A DNA stretch of 30,342 nt. It comes from JBBRWV01 sp038248985 (lineage in GTDB: Bacteria > Planctomycetota > Phycisphaerae > WQYP01). Shown piece after piece: positions 16,617 through 26,640 of the stretch. The position numbers were made by a program, and so were the translations under genes. The stretch covers positions 1 to 30,342 of the forward strand of contig JBBRWV010000028.1 in NCBI GenBank assembly GCA_038248985.1. The letters run 5' to 3'. Position 1 is the stretch's first letter. Every line of letters begins with the position of its first letter. The notes beneath the pieces were generated by a model. The model searched no databases, was not told where the DNA came from, and worked only from the letters and a program-made list of their open reading frames with translations.

Positions 16617-17047
16617 TGCAGGAACCCTCGCACATGGATAAACAAGACTACACCACATCCCCTCCCATCGACCCCAACACCCCCGGTGCGCCCATCGTCA
16701 ACACCACCTCCGGCGGCCACGTCGAAGGTGATGACATCAACGTCCCCTTCGTCGCCATCCTCATCACCACCTGCGCCATCCTCCTCGTCATCCTCGTCCT
16801 CGGCCTCGAAGCCTGGTTCTTCCATCAGGACAACGCCGAACGCACCGCCAAATCCGTCCCCCAAGGTGCCCCCGGCTCGCCCCTCGGCATCCTGCTCGAA
16901 GAACAAACCGCCGAGCTCCACACCCCCGGCCCCAACCCCCGCCTCTCCACCAAAGAAGCCACCGTCCACCGCATCGATATCAATTCCGCCATCGACGATA
17001 CCGTCACCCGCTACAATACCCTGAACACCCCTGCTGCACCCCGCTAA
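16616..17047 (+). CDS. Small single-helix membrane protein between actF and the SCO gene
   Basis: A 143-residue protein (137 if the ATG at 16634 is used, which has GCAGGAA about ten bases upstream). It has a polar, Pro/Thr-rich N-terminus, one strong membrane helix at about residues 47-67 (FVAILITTCAILLVILVLGL) followed by EAWFFHQ, and a soluble C-terminal tail. No heme or metal motif is visible. Small one-helix proteins occur in some act-cox clusters at this position, so it may be an accessory subunit of ACIII or of the ACIII-oxidase supercomplex, but that is inference. The start overlaps the actF stop, which suggests coupled translation. I do not recognise a named family. Confidence 0.7.
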   Translation: MQEPSHMDKQDYTTSPPIDPNTPGAPIVNTTSGGHVEGDDINVPFVAILITTCAILLVILVLGLEAWFFHQDNAERTAKSVPQGAPGSPLGILLEEQTAELHTPGPNPRLSTKEATVHRIDINSAIDDTVTRYNTLNTPAAPR

Positions 17048-17055
17048 CTATCAAG

Positions 17056-17085
17056 GAGGTCACTATGATTGAGGTCACTATGATT
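17056..17085 (+). repeat. 15-bp tandem duplication of ribosome site and start codon
   Basis: The unit GAGGTCACTATGATT occurs twice without a gap, at 17056-17070 and 17071-17085. Each copy contains a Shine-Dalgarno-like GAGGT and an ATG in the same frame (17065 and 17080). The first is stronger because it extends to AAGGAGGT at 17053-17060. The duplication adds exactly five codons. Confidence 0.95.
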
Positions 17086-18000
17086 CGCTCATTCAATATC
17101 TTCCCAAAATTCACCGTCGTCTGCCTCGTCGCCGCATCCCTCCTCTGCGCTGCCCTCCCCGCCCGCGCCCAATATTCCCTCGGCAACTACGGCCCCGGCG
17201 GTGGCGAAGGTGCCAACGCCGCGCCCAACCTCGCCGTCATCAAAGAAAAAACCAACGCCCAGCTCCCCCTCGATCTCCCCTTCACCACCTCCGATGGACG
17301 CTCCGTCAAACTCGGCGACCTCTTCGACGGCAAACCCGTCATCCTCTCCCTCGTCTACTTCTCCTGCCCCAAACTCTGCGACCTCACCCAGGAAGGACTC
17401 GTCAACGGCATCGCCGACGGCCCCCGCAACCTCAAACTCGGTGAAGATTACAACGTCATCGTCGTCTCCATCGACCCCGAAGAATCCCTCAAAGCCGCCG
17501 CCTCCAAACGCAAAAATTACCTCGCCCGCATTGATAAACCCGAATCCCAAAAAGGCTTCACCTACCTCACCGGCTCCGATGACGCCACCCGCACCCTCGC
17601 CGCCACCGTCGGCTTCGGCTACATCCGCAACAAAGACAGCGCCGATAAATTCTCCCACTCCACCGGCATCTTCATCTGCACCCCCAGCGGCAAACTCAGC
17701 CAGACCATCCTCGGCGTCAGCTTCGAACCCGACACCCTCCACTTCCGCCTCCGCGAAGCCGCCGGCGGACGCCTCGGCTCCGGCATGCTCAGCGTCGCCC
17801 TCACCTGCGGCGCCATGACCTATGACCCCGCCACCGGCACCTACTCCCACAACAAATACTTCTGGGCCGGCACCGCCACCGGACTCCTCACCCTCCTCGC
17901 CCTCGGCACCTTCCTCTTCGTCATGTGGCGCGGCGAATACCGCAAATCTCACCCCTCACCCACCGACACCTCCGATCCGTCCAATCCCAAACTCGCTTGA
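17065..18000 (+). CDS. SCO1/SenC-family copper chaperone for CuA assembly
   Basis: A 311-residue thioredoxin-fold protein (306 from the second ATG at 17080). It has an N-terminal signal peptide (FTVVCLVAASLLCAALPARA), the copper-binding CPKLC at residues 101-105 and the partner histidine at about 198 (KFSHSTGIF), which is the standard SCO metal site. A C-terminal membrane helix at ~272-292 (FWAGTATGLLTLLALGTFLF) holds it in the membrane. SCO proteins deliver copper to, or reduce, the CuA site of cytochrome c oxidase subunit II, and here it is encoded right before that subunit. The ribosome site and start are duplicated in tandem, so two starts five codons apart can be used. Confidence 0.9.
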   Translation: MIEVTMIRSFNIFPKFTVVCLVAASLLCAALPARAQYSLGNYGPGGGEGANAAPNLAVIKEKTNAQLPLDLPFTTSDGRSVKLGDLFDGKPVILSLVYFSCPKLCDLTQEGLVNGIADGPRNLKLGEDYNVIVVSIDPEESLKAAASKRKNYLARIDKPESQKGFTYLTGSDDATRTLAATVGFGYIRNKDSADKFSHSTGIFICTPSGKLSQTILGVSFEPDTLHFRLREAAGGRLGSGMLSVALTCGAMTYDPATGTYSHNKYFWAGTATGLLTLLALGTFLFVMWRGEYRKSHPSPTDTSDPSNPKLA

Positions 18001-18025
18001 TTTCTCTTGAATGGATGAGTGAACA

Positions 18026-19258
18026 ATGACCCCCCTCGCGTACTTACTCGCTGATGGTGATGCCACCTTCTGGCTCCCCAAACAAGCCTCCAAAATGGCC
18101 GTCAATACCGATTGGCTCTTCTACGCCATCCTCTACACCTCCGCCTTCTTCTTCGCCATCATCGTCGCCGCCGCCCTCTTCTTCATCATCAAGTACCGCC
18201 GCCGCGCCCTCAACGAAACCACCCCCCTCATCACCCACAACACCACCCTCGAAGTCATCTGGACCGGCATCCCCCTCCTCATCGTCATCGGCATCTTCTT
18301 CGTCGGCCTCAAAGGCTTCATCGATCTCGAAAACCCCTCCTCCGACGCCTACGTCATCCAGGTCACCGCCCGCCAGTGGAACTTCGAATTCACCTACCCC
18401 AACGGCGGCACCTCCGACACCCTCTACGTCCCCTACCAAAAACCCGTCAAACTCGTCCTCTCCTCCACCGACGTCCTCCACGCCGTCTACATCCCCGCCT
18501 TCCGCATCCAACGTAATGCCATCCCCGGACGCGATACCCAGATATGGTTCACCGCCACCAAGCACTCCCCCGCTCCCGGAAACACCCCCGAAAACCCCGG
18601 CGGCTTCTCCCTCTTCTGCACCCAGTACTGCGGCAATGACCACTCTCACATGCACACCCGCGTCCACGTCCTTGATGCCGAACCCTTCGCCAAAAAACTC
18701 GTCGAACTCGCCAACCCCTTCAAATCCAAAGACCCCGGCTCCAATAAGGAACACTGGATCCCCTACGCCCAGGTCGGCCAAAAACTCTCCGCCTCCAATG
18801 GCTGCTTCCAGTGCCACTCCGTCGATGGCAAAGCCGGCACCGGCCCCACTTGGAAAGACCTCTTCAAGTCCGACCACAAATTCTCCTTCTCCGATAAACC
18901 CGGCTACACTCTCGCCAAAGCCGACGACGACGCCAAGTGGGACGCCTACTTCCACGAATCCGTCCTCAACCCCGGTGCCAAAATCAAGGATGGCTTCCAG
19001 AACCAAATGCAGTCCTTCGCCTCCTCCTTCAGCGGCGATCCCGGCACCGCCAAAGATGAAAAACTCCGTGCTATAATTGAATACATCAAAACCCTAGGAC
19101 CCGATTACCAGGGCCCAACCCTCTTCGGAAAACCCGTCCCCCAAGACAACGTCACCCCCGAAATGTATGAAATCCAGCCCCACCAAGTCTACCATCCCGA
19201 AGCCTTGAAATCACTCGAACCTGCAGCCTCCGCTCCCGCAACTCAGGACGCCAAGTAA
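18026..19258 (+). CDS. coxB: Cytochrome c oxidase subunit II with fused cytochrome c domain (caa3 type)
   Basis: A 410-residue subunit II. Two membrane helices lie at about residues 33-56 and 78-96, followed by the cupredoxin domain. The CuA ligands are all present: His152 (VLHAVYIPAFR), Cys198, Cys202, His206 and Met209 in CTQYCGNDHSHM, with the upstream aromatic segment RQWNFEF for electron entry. A cytochrome c domain is fused at the C-terminus with the heme site CFQCH at 260-264, which makes this a caa3-type oxidase that can accept electrons directly from ACIII. Twenty-five bases separate it from the SCO gene and 18 from coxA. Confidence 0.94.
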   Translation: MTPLAYLLADGDATFWLPKQASKMAVNTDWLFYAILYTSAFFFAIIVAAALFFIIKYRRRALNETTPLITHNTTLEVIWTGIPLLIVIGIFFVGLKGFIDLENPSSDAYVIQVTARQWNFEFTYPNGGTSDTLYVPYQKPVKLVLSSTDVLHAVYIPAFRIQRNAIPGRDTQIWFTATKHSPAPGNTPENPGGFSLFCTQYCGNDHSHMHTRVHVLDAEPFAKKLVELANPFKSKDPGSNKEHWIPYAQVGQKLSASNGCFQCHSVDGKAGTGPTWKDLFKSDHKFSFSDKPGYTLAKADDDAKWDAYFHESVLNPGAKIKDGFQNQMQSFASSFSGDPGTAKDEKLRAIIEYIKTLGPDYQGPTLFGKPVPQDNVTPEMYEIQPHQVYHPEALKSLEPAASAPATQDAK

Positions 19259-19276
19259 ACAAAAAGGGAAGTTCCT

Positions 19277-21004
<1,728 letters not shown>

Positions 21005-21057
21005 CCCAACCGCGTCACCTGCACCCCAATCCGCCCCCCACTATCGGAGCCCAGCGA

Positions 21058-21984
21058 ATGTCCACCATCCCCAATGACTACCCCAGCGCCCTCCCTGATC
21101 CCAACGCGCCCCATGATGAACACGACCACCCCAGCTTCCTCGCTCATCACTTCGAATCTGCCCAGCAACAGTTCGACGCCGGAAAGCTCGGCATCTGGCT
21201 CTTCCTCACCACCGAAATCCTCCTCTTCTCCGGCCTCTTCTGTGCCTACGCCGTCTACCGCGCCAACCACCCCGAAGTCTTCGAATTCGCCCACCTCTAC
21301 CTCAACAAATGGTGGGGTGCCACCAACACCGTCGTACTCATCTTCTCCTCCCTTACCATGGCCTGGGCCGTCCGCGCCGCCCAACTTGGTCAGAAAAAAC
21401 TCCTCGTCAACCTCCTCGCCGTCACCCTCCTCTGCGGCCTCGCATTCATGGTCATCAAAACCATCGAGTACAAAGACAAAATCCACCACGGCACCCTCTT
21501 CTCCGTCTTCTACAAACCCGTCCAACTCCCTCACGGCGTCACCGCCGAAAACCTCCTCGGCCCCGCCGACGCCCTAACCGCCCCACCCGCCATTGACGCC
21601 CCCGAAGTCCACACCGCTCCCGCCGGCTACGCCCAGCAGCAATCCAAAATCCCCCTCGCCGCCGTCGGCCCCGCTGGCCTCTCCCCCTCCTTTGAACCCC
21701 GCGCCTCCGCCGATGGCGCCACCTCCCTCGATCACGAAAACCCCTGGGTCGGCCCCGAACCCCGCAACGTCGCCGTCTTCTTCTCCATCTACTTCCTCAT
21801 GACCGGCCTCCACGGAATCCACGTCCTCGCCGGCATGGCTGTCATCCTCTGGATCCTAATCCGCTCCGCCAAAGGCGAGTTCGGACCACACTACTACAAC
21901 CCTGTCGACTTCGTCGGCCTCTACTGGCACGTCGTCGACCTCGTCTGGATCTTCCTCTTCCCGCTCCTCTACCTTATCCATTGA
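21058..21984 (+). CDS. coxC: Cytochrome c oxidase subunit III
   Basis: A 308-residue subunit III with the typical start of the first helix, KLGIWLFLTTEILLFSGLF, a NHPEVF segment, and the closing GLYWHVVDLVWIFLFPLLYL helix; HGIHVLAGM is also characteristic. About 80 residues (roughly 163-243), rich in Pro and Ala, are inserted between the third and fourth helix regions, making it longer than most short forms. Subunit III has no metal; it stabilises subunit I and helps proton uptake. GGAG at 21046-21049 marks the start. It is the first of two subunit III-like genes in this operon. Confidence 0.92.
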   Translation: MSTIPNDYPSALPDPNAPHDEHDHPSFLAHHFESAQQQFDAGKLGIWLFLTTEILLFSGLFCAYAVYRANHPEVFEFAHLYLNKWWGATNTVVLIFSSLTMAWAVRAAQLGQKKLLVNLLAVTLLCGLAFMVIKTIEYKDKIHHGTLFSVFYKPVQLPHGVTAENLLGPADALTAPPAIDAPEVHTAPAGYAQQQSKIPLAAVGPAGLSPSFEPRASADGATSLDHENPWVGPEPRNVAVFFSIYFLMTGLHGIHVLAGMAVILWILIRSAKGEFGPHYYNPVDFVGLYWHVVDLVWIFLFPLLYLIH

Positions 21985-22028
21985 CGACCCCCTGAACCCC
22001 GTCCCCTAACCCCCTCAAAAGGTGCCCC

Positions 22029-22442
22029 ATGTCCCAACACTCCCAGCCCGATGATGACCACGGCGTCGCCCACGTCATGCCCGCCAAAACCCTCCTCATC
22101 ATCTTCGCCCTCCTCATGTTCTTCACCGTCGTCACCGTCGCCGTCACGCTCGTCCCCTTCGGACCCTACGCCCTCCTCGTCGCTCTCGTCATCGCCGTCA
22201 TCAAGGCCGCACTCGTCGCCCTCTACTTCATGCACCTCCGCTACGACAACCCCTTCAACTCCGTCGTCTTCGTCGGCTGCCTCATCTTCGTCGGCCTCTT
22301 CCTCGCCTTCTCCCTGACTGACTCCACCGCCTATCAGCCCACCGTCTACAAAAAACAAGCCGCCAAAATCCAGCAAATCGACGTCAACAAACTCCTCGAA
22401 GAAGCCGCCAAAGAACAATCCCCCAGCACCACAAACCACTAA
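22029..22442 (+). CDS. Cytochrome c oxidase subunit IV (caa3 CtaF/COX4-pro type)
   Basis: A 137-residue protein with three hydrophobic helices; the motif IKAALVALYFMHLRYD is the signature of prokaryotic subunit IV of caa3/aa3 oxidases. The C-terminal 35 residues form a charged tail with Lys/Glu. AAAGGTG precedes the ATG. It lies between the two subunit III-like genes, 44 bases after the first, and is probably part of the same oxidase. Confidence 0.88.
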   Translation: MSQHSQPDDDHGVAHVMPAKTLLIIFALLMFFTVVTVAVTLVPFGPYALLVALVIAVIKAALVALYFMHLRYDNPFNSVVFVGCLIFVGLFLAFSLTDSTAYQPTVYKKQAAKIQQIDVNKLLEEAAKEQSPSTTNH

Positions 22443-22506
22443 AAAAGATAACCCCATACCCCCATTCTACAAGCCTACGCACCGTCAACGCCGGAACCCT
22501 CAAACC

Positions 22507-23136
22507 ATGACCAACCCCCCGCCCCCCGACATCCTCCCTCCCCCATACCGCGGCGCTACCGGCAAAGGCGACCTCCGCATCCCCGGCGCTGGCTCCATCG
22601 GCATGGCCATCCTCATCATCTCTCTCTCCACCCTCTTCATCTCCAGCATCGCCGCCTACCTCCTCATCCGCAGCAAAACCCAGCACTGGCCGCCCCCCGG
22701 CTTCCCCGCCGTCCCCAACTCCCTCTGGCTCTCCACCCTCGTCATCCTCCTCTCCTCCTTCACCATGTACGCCGCCCTCGCCGCCATCCGTCACCCTGCC
22801 CCCCACCCCGAACGCAAACTCCTCCTCCGCCTCTGGCTCACCTTCGCCCTCGGACTCCTCTTCCTCCTCCTCCAAATCTTCAACTGGTTTGAGTTCTACT
22901 CCGCCATCCCCGCCCACGCCACAATCCAGGGCGCCTACCTCGGCATGTTCTACGTCCTCACCGCCCTCCATGCCGCCCACGTCCTCGGCGGACTCATCCC
23001 CATGACCATCATCCTCCACCGCGCCCGCCACGCCCGCTACTCCCCCAACTACCACCCCGGCATCCGCTACCTCAACGCCTACTGGCATTTCCTCGACATC
23101 ATCTGGATCGCCCTCTTCCTCGTCCTTTACTTCTAA
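22507..23136 (+). CDS. Second cytochrome c oxidase subunit III-like protein
   Basis: A 209-residue member of the heme-copper oxidase subunit III family, shorter than the gene at 21058. It has five helices, with IFNWFEFYS in the third-helix region, GMFYVLTALHAAHVLGGLIP as the typical His-rich helix and YLNAYWHFLDIIWIALFLVLY at the end (given in part: AYWHFLDIIWIALF). In related clusters a second subunit III-like gene is common. It is the last gene of the respiratory block. No terminator hairpin is seen directly after it, only an A-rich tract at 23137-23150. Confidence 0.88.
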   Translation: MTNPPPPDILPPPYRGATGKGDLRIPGAGSIGMAILIISLSTLFISSIAAYLLIRSKTQHWPPPGFPAVPNSLWLSTLVILLSSFTMYAALAAIRHPAPHPERKLLLRLWLTFALGLLFLLLQIFNWFEFYSAIPAHATIQGAYLGMFYVLTALHAAHVLGGLIPMTIILHRARHARYSPNYHPGIRYLNAYWHFLDIIWIALFLVLYF

Positions 23137-23154
23137 AAAAAATCAAAAAAACCC

Positions 23155-23181
23155 TCGACATTCACCTCTTACGTGTAAAAT
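23155..23181 (+). promoter_or_regulatory. Putative promoter for RNA/HEPN unit
   Basis: TCGACA (23155-23160, five of six to the -35) and TAAAAT (23176-23181, five of six to the -10) are separated by a short 15-base spacer. Transcription would begin near 23188, about 14 bases before the hairpin at 23202, which would give the HEPN gene its own transcript apart from the cox operon. Confidence 0.35.
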
Positions 23182-23187
23182 CTCGCT

Positions 23188-23281
23188 CGGCGCATAAAAA
23201 ACCCCAGAGACATCACCAGCCTTGCGACCGGGAGAGGTTCCTCTGGGGACTGCACTTATATTGTAGAAAGGCAACCGGAAA
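23188..23281 (+). ncRNA. Candidate structured RNA upstream of AbiF-like HEPN gene
   Basis: CCCCAGAG (23202-23209) pairs perfectly with CTCTGGGG (23241-23248) around a 31-base loop that contains further short complementary stretches such as AGAG (23233-23236), which could compete for CTCT of the 3' arm. The element sits in the 145-base gap directly before the HEPN gene, follows a promoter-like sequence and has no poly-T after it. Abi_2/AbiF-type genes are known to be preceded by small structured RNAs in which a G/C-rich outer stem encloses a less paired core, and this element has that shape. The ends are guesses; the stem is seen directly. Confidence 0.4.
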
Positions 23282-23965
23282 ATGCAACTCTGGTTTTACA
23301 ACGAGATCGCCGTCGCTCTCTCCACTCCTCGCCTCGACGCCTACAAAACCATCCCTACCGATGATTTTGAGACCTTGGCACGATATATCTGGAACCAGCG
23401 ACTCTGTGAAGCTGCCTACCCAACCCTTGAAACCCTCGAAGTCGCACTCCGCAACTCTCTCCACAACGCCGCCACAATCCACTTCCATTCCCCCGAATGG
23501 TTCAATTCCGGCATCCTCGACAAAAACGAGTCCATCGAAATTGCCAAAGCCAAGGATGTATTGAAACGGGAACGCAAACCCAACGACCCCGGTCGAATCA
23601 TCGCCGAGCTTGGCTTCGGCTTCTGGACCAGCCTCTTCGCGTCTCATTACGACCTGAAGTTTTGGCATCACATGCTCAAAACCGTGTTCCCCCACATGCC
23701 CAATCGTATTCGCACCCGTGCCACTGTCTCCGATCGACTCCAGCGAATTCGTCGTTTCCGCAACCGCGTCTTCCATCACGAACGAATCATCCATCTCCCC
23801 CAACTGCTCATTCGTCACGCCGAAATGCTTGAAATGATCACTTGGATCAATCCTCCGCTTTGCCATCTCCTTTCTGTTACGGATCGGTTCACTTACACGT
23901 TCCTTAACGGATTGATTCAATCCCGTGAAGATTTGCGCTCCCTGCCCGCAGTCAAAAACCAATGA
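23282..23965 (+). CDS. Abi_2/AbiF-family abortive infection HEPN protein
   Basis: A 227-residue soluble protein matching the Abi_2 (AbiD/AbiF) pattern: 'LSTPRLDAY' near the N-terminus, 'RYIWNQRLCEAAYPTLETLEVALRN' (in parts: RYIWNQRL and LEVALRNSLHNA at ~51-62), 'IIAELGFGFWTSLF' at ~106-119 and 'RRFRNRVFHHERI' at ~157-169. The last contains the HEPN ribonuclease motif R-X4-H (Arg160...His165). Such proteins act in phage defence or as toxins by cutting RNA, and relatives of AbiF have been proposed as the ancestors of Cas13. It follows a structured RNA candidate and is alone. Base usage is less C-rich than the cox genes, suggesting horizontal transfer. The family is fairly certain; the activity and target are unknown. 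Confidence 0.85.
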   Translation: MQLWFYNEIAVALSTPRLDAYKTIPTDDFETLARYIWNQRLCEAAYPTLETLEVALRNSLHNAATIHFHSPEWFNSGILDKNESIEIAKAKDVLKRERKPNDPGRIIAELGFGFWTSLFASHYDLKFWHHMLKTVFPHMPNRIRTRATVSDRLQRIRRFRNRVFHHERIIHLPQLLIRHAEMLEMITWINPPLCHLLSVTDRFTYTFLNGLIQSREDLRSLPAVKNQ

Positions 23966-24095
23966 TTGCGCCCCTCCTCCTCCCCCTCAAAATAAGCTTC
24001 ATTACCAATCTCTGGACACTCCCCCATCCCTCGGCCCTCGCCCGCCGCCGTTCCGCTGTCTCTCGCTCCCGGTCCGTCGATGAACCCCCTCACCT

Positions 24096-25523
24096 TCAAC
24101 CCGCCGCCGCTTTCGCCCGCATCTCCGACAACCTCTTCCGCGAATCCCGATACGTAATATCCCACTGCGTAATCGTCGAATATAAATTCATCGCCTCCCC
24201 AAACCGCCCGTTCTCCTCATACGCCCGCGCCAACCAGTAATGCAGCTCCTTCGACTTCGTATCCCCCGTCTCCGCCAGTTCATACGACTCGATCGCCCGC
24301 TTCAGCGTCTCCATCGCCTCATGCTTCATCCCCTGCGTCAAAAAGCTCCGACCCAGAAAATGCAAAGCCTCCACCCGATGCTTCGGATTGTTCTGCGCCT
24401 GCTGAAACATCCCGATCGCTTCATCATATTTCCCCGCCTCATACAACCGCACCCCATACTCATACATAAACAGCATGTCCGTCGGAAAATGCTCCACCCG
24501 CTCCTTAAATTCCCCCACCTCAAACGCCAGCCGCTCCTTCCGCACCTCCGCCAGTTGCTCCCCCGTCTCCTTATCCTCCGGATCCCCCTTCAACGCCTCC
24601 ACCAGGAATCGCATGTTCCGCTTGAATTGCTTCATCCGGATCTCCCCGATCGCCATCTTGTGCCGATAAACCCCCGTCTCCTTATACGCCTTATTCAGCA
24701 CGTCAATCGCCACCGTCTCATGCGTCTCGTCATCCATCATACGCAACGCATTCACATACTTCGTAATGACCTGCAGCTCTTTCGTGTTCTTCTCGTATTC
24801 CTTCCGCGACAGCTCGATCTGCGCAATCTTGTAGTCGTCCGACTTGCTCAGGCTCTCTTCCTGCATCAATTCCTTCGTCTGCTCCCGATCCTTGATCGAC
24901 CCCTTGAAACTCTCCGACTGCTCGTAATTCCCCTTCTCCAAAGTCTCCTTCGCCGACAAATCCTTCGCCCGCGAGCTCAACCCCAAATCCGTCGGCTTCA
25001 AAATCATCGCCTGCTGCAACGCCTCCGATGCCTTGCTGTATTCCTTCATCTTGTCGTACATCTCCGACAACTCCAGGAATATCTCCAGCTTCGGCGTCTT
25101 CGTCGTCCGATTCGCCGCCAGCAATGTCGGCCCTATCCACAACACCACGTCCTTCAGCTGCAACTCCACCGCGTTCCGGATAATCGTCAGCATTGACGGT
25201 ATATTCCCTGGATCCTTCGCCAGAATATACTCCGCGTTCAGCATCGCCTCTTTCGCCGACTTCCCCTTGTACGGCAGCTTCGGCCCCAGTATCCCCCCCG
25301 CCGCCTTCCCGCCCTTCACCTTCCGCGTCAACGACACATCACGCAGCGCCGTGTGCTCCGCCACGTTGAACGGCTCCCGGTTCAGACCCTCGATATACAT
25401 GTCAATCGCGTAGTCATAGTTACCCGTCGCCGCCACCGTCCGGGCCCGCTCAAAAAAAGCCCGCCCCTTGCCCGGGCCTTCCTGCGGATTGGGTACTGCG
25501 CCTGTGCTGCTGGGTTCTGCCAT
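24096..25523 (-). CDS. Tetratricopeptide repeat protein
   Basis: A 475-residue soluble protein made largely of TPR-like helical hairpins: clear units are at ~25-55 (ARTVAATGNYDYAIDMYIEGL), ~148-182 (LSEMYDKMKEYSKASEALQQA), ~345-375 (YGVRLYEAGKYDEAIGMFQQA) and ~385-460 (FLGRSFLTQGMKHEAMETLKR, then LARAYEENGRFGEAMNLYS), each shown by its core pattern of a small residue, Tyr and Ala. The middle (~190-290) is highly charged and probably coiled-coil. No signal peptide is seen. The N-terminus is Pro/Ser-rich. TPR arrays bind other proteins; the partner cannot be inferred here. It lies 163 bases from the NDUFA9-like gene on the same strand. I do not recognise a named protein, but similar TPR proteins are common in planctomycetes. 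Confidence 0.8.
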   Translation of the reverse strand: MAEPSSTGAVPNPQEGPGKGRAFFERARTVAATGNYDYAIDMYIEGLNREPFNVAEHTALRDVSLTRKVKGGKAAGGILGPKLPYKGKSAKEAMLNAEYILAKDPGNIPSMLTIIRNAVELQLKDVVLWIGPTLLAANRTTKTPKLEIFLELSEMYDKMKEYSKASEALQQAMILKPTDLGLSSRAKDLSAKETLEKGNYEQSESFKGSIKDREQTKELMQEESLSKSDDYKIAQIELSRKEYEKNTKELQVITKYVNALRMMDDETHETVAIDVLNKAYKETGVYRHKMAIGEIRMKQFKRNMRFLVEALKGDPEDKETGEQLAEVRKERLAFEVGEFKERVEHFPTDMLFMYEYGVRLYEAGKYDEAIGMFQQAQNNPKHRVEALHFLGRSFLTQGMKHEAMETLKRAIESYELAETGDTKSKELHYWLARAYEENGRFGEAMNLYSTITQWDITYRDSRKRLSEMRAKAAAG

Positions 25524-25686
25524 ATTAATTTCACCTTACGCCCGGGTGTGAAAAAAGGATTATTCATCGCGCGATGTGGGACTAACTCCTGACCGTACCA
25601 CATGATGCCGACAAGTCAAGAAAACCGCACCTCCCATTTTCGCCGCTCCTCCGCTGTTACCCCTCCCTTTTCTAGCTTCCCCTCTT

Positions 25687-26598
25687 TCACCCTTCCAGAC
25701 TTTCTGAAAATTTCCGCAGCCGCACCTGCGGAAAGTCCGCCTCCATCGCCCCCACGTCCGCCGTATTGTCCTCCTGCGACATCTGCACCTGATCCTTATT
25801 AAACGGCAGCGGCAACGGCAGCGACGCCAAAAACTTCCCATACCACGCCGGTATCCCCACCACCGCCTTCCGCCTCCCTCGAAACCGCGCACTCGCCACC
25901 CCCAGCATCTCCCGCCACGTAAACCTCTCCGGCCCCGCAATGTCATAGCTCCGCTTCCGCGCCGCCGCATTCGTCAACGCATCCACAAATATCTCCGCCA
26001 CATCCTCCACATGGATCGGCTGAATCCTGTGCGGATTGCTCTGCCCCCAAAAACCGCTCCCAAAAAACGGCATAAACAAATACGGCGGTGCCTTCCCCCA
26101 AGACCACATCCTCAACATCTCCGTAAATTCCCCTCCTTTCCCAAAAATCAGCGATGGCCGAAAAATCGTAAAATCCAGCCCCGACCCCCGCACAATCTCC
26201 TCCCCCGCATATTTCGACTGATGATATCGCGACACCGCCCCGCGCCGCGTCCCCAACGCCGACATATGCACATACTTCCTCACCGTCCCCGCACGCTTTA
26301 GCGCCTCCACCACATTGCGCGTCCCCACCGTATGCACATTCTCAAAAGTATCACGCTTCTCATCAATGATCCCCACCAGATGTATCGCCGCCCCGCACCC
26401 CTCCACCGCCGCCGCCCATGTCCCCGCCTCCGTTATCGAACCCGCAATCACTTTCAGCCGCGGATGCTCCGCCAGCCCCTTCGCATTCCGCACCACCGCC
26501 CGCACCTCCCGCTTCCCCGCCAGCAGCCGACGCAAAATAGCCGGCCCCACAAACCCCGTGGCGCCCGTAAGAAAAACCGGTGAATCGTCATCAGCCAT
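25687..26598 (-). CDS. NDUFA9-like NAD(P)-binding atypical SDR protein
   Basis: A 303-residue Rossmann-fold protein of the atypical short-chain dehydrogenase/NAD-dependent epimerase group. The nucleotide-binding motif is GATGFVG near the N-terminus, with the YHQSK (Y-x-x-x-K) catalytic-type pair around residue 130, followed by RPSLIFGKGGEF and the IQPIHVEDVAE segment typical of the 'complex I NDUFA9 subunit family' proteins. These bacterial proteins are NAD(P)H-binding and their reaction is usually unknown; ubiquinone-related and lipid roles have been proposed. The ATG at 26598 is used; the in-frame upstream start at 26604 would be a TTG. It is 42 bases downstream of the histidine kinase gene, so co-transcription is possible. 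Confidence 0.83.
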   Translation of the reverse strand: MADDDSPVFLTGATGFVGPAILRRLLAGKREVRAVVRNAKGLAEHPRLKVIAGSITEAGTWAAAVEGCGAAIHLVGIIDEKRDTFENVHTVGTRNVVEALKRAGTVRKYVHMSALGTRRGAVSRYHQSKYAGEEIVRGSGLDFTIFRPSLIFGKGGEFTEMLRMWSWGKAPPYLFMPFFGSGFWGQSNPHRIQPIHVEDVAEIFVDALTNAAARKRSYDIAGPERFTWREMLGVASARFRGRRKAVVGIPAWYGKFLASLPLPLPFNKDQVQMSQEDNTADVGAMEADFPQVRLRKFSESLEG

Positions 26599-26640
26599 CT
26601 TCAAATTGTACCCGCACCCACCCCGTCCACCATATCCCCC

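Noticed and set aside
23137..23150. Terminator at the end of the cox operon
   Set aside because: There is only an A-rich tract with no stem in front of it, so it does not meet the form of a Rho-independent terminator.
23202..23248. The stem before the HEPN gene as terminator of the cox operon
   Set aside because: It has a 31-base loop and no T-run after the stem; its place right before the HEPN gene fits a leader or small RNA better.
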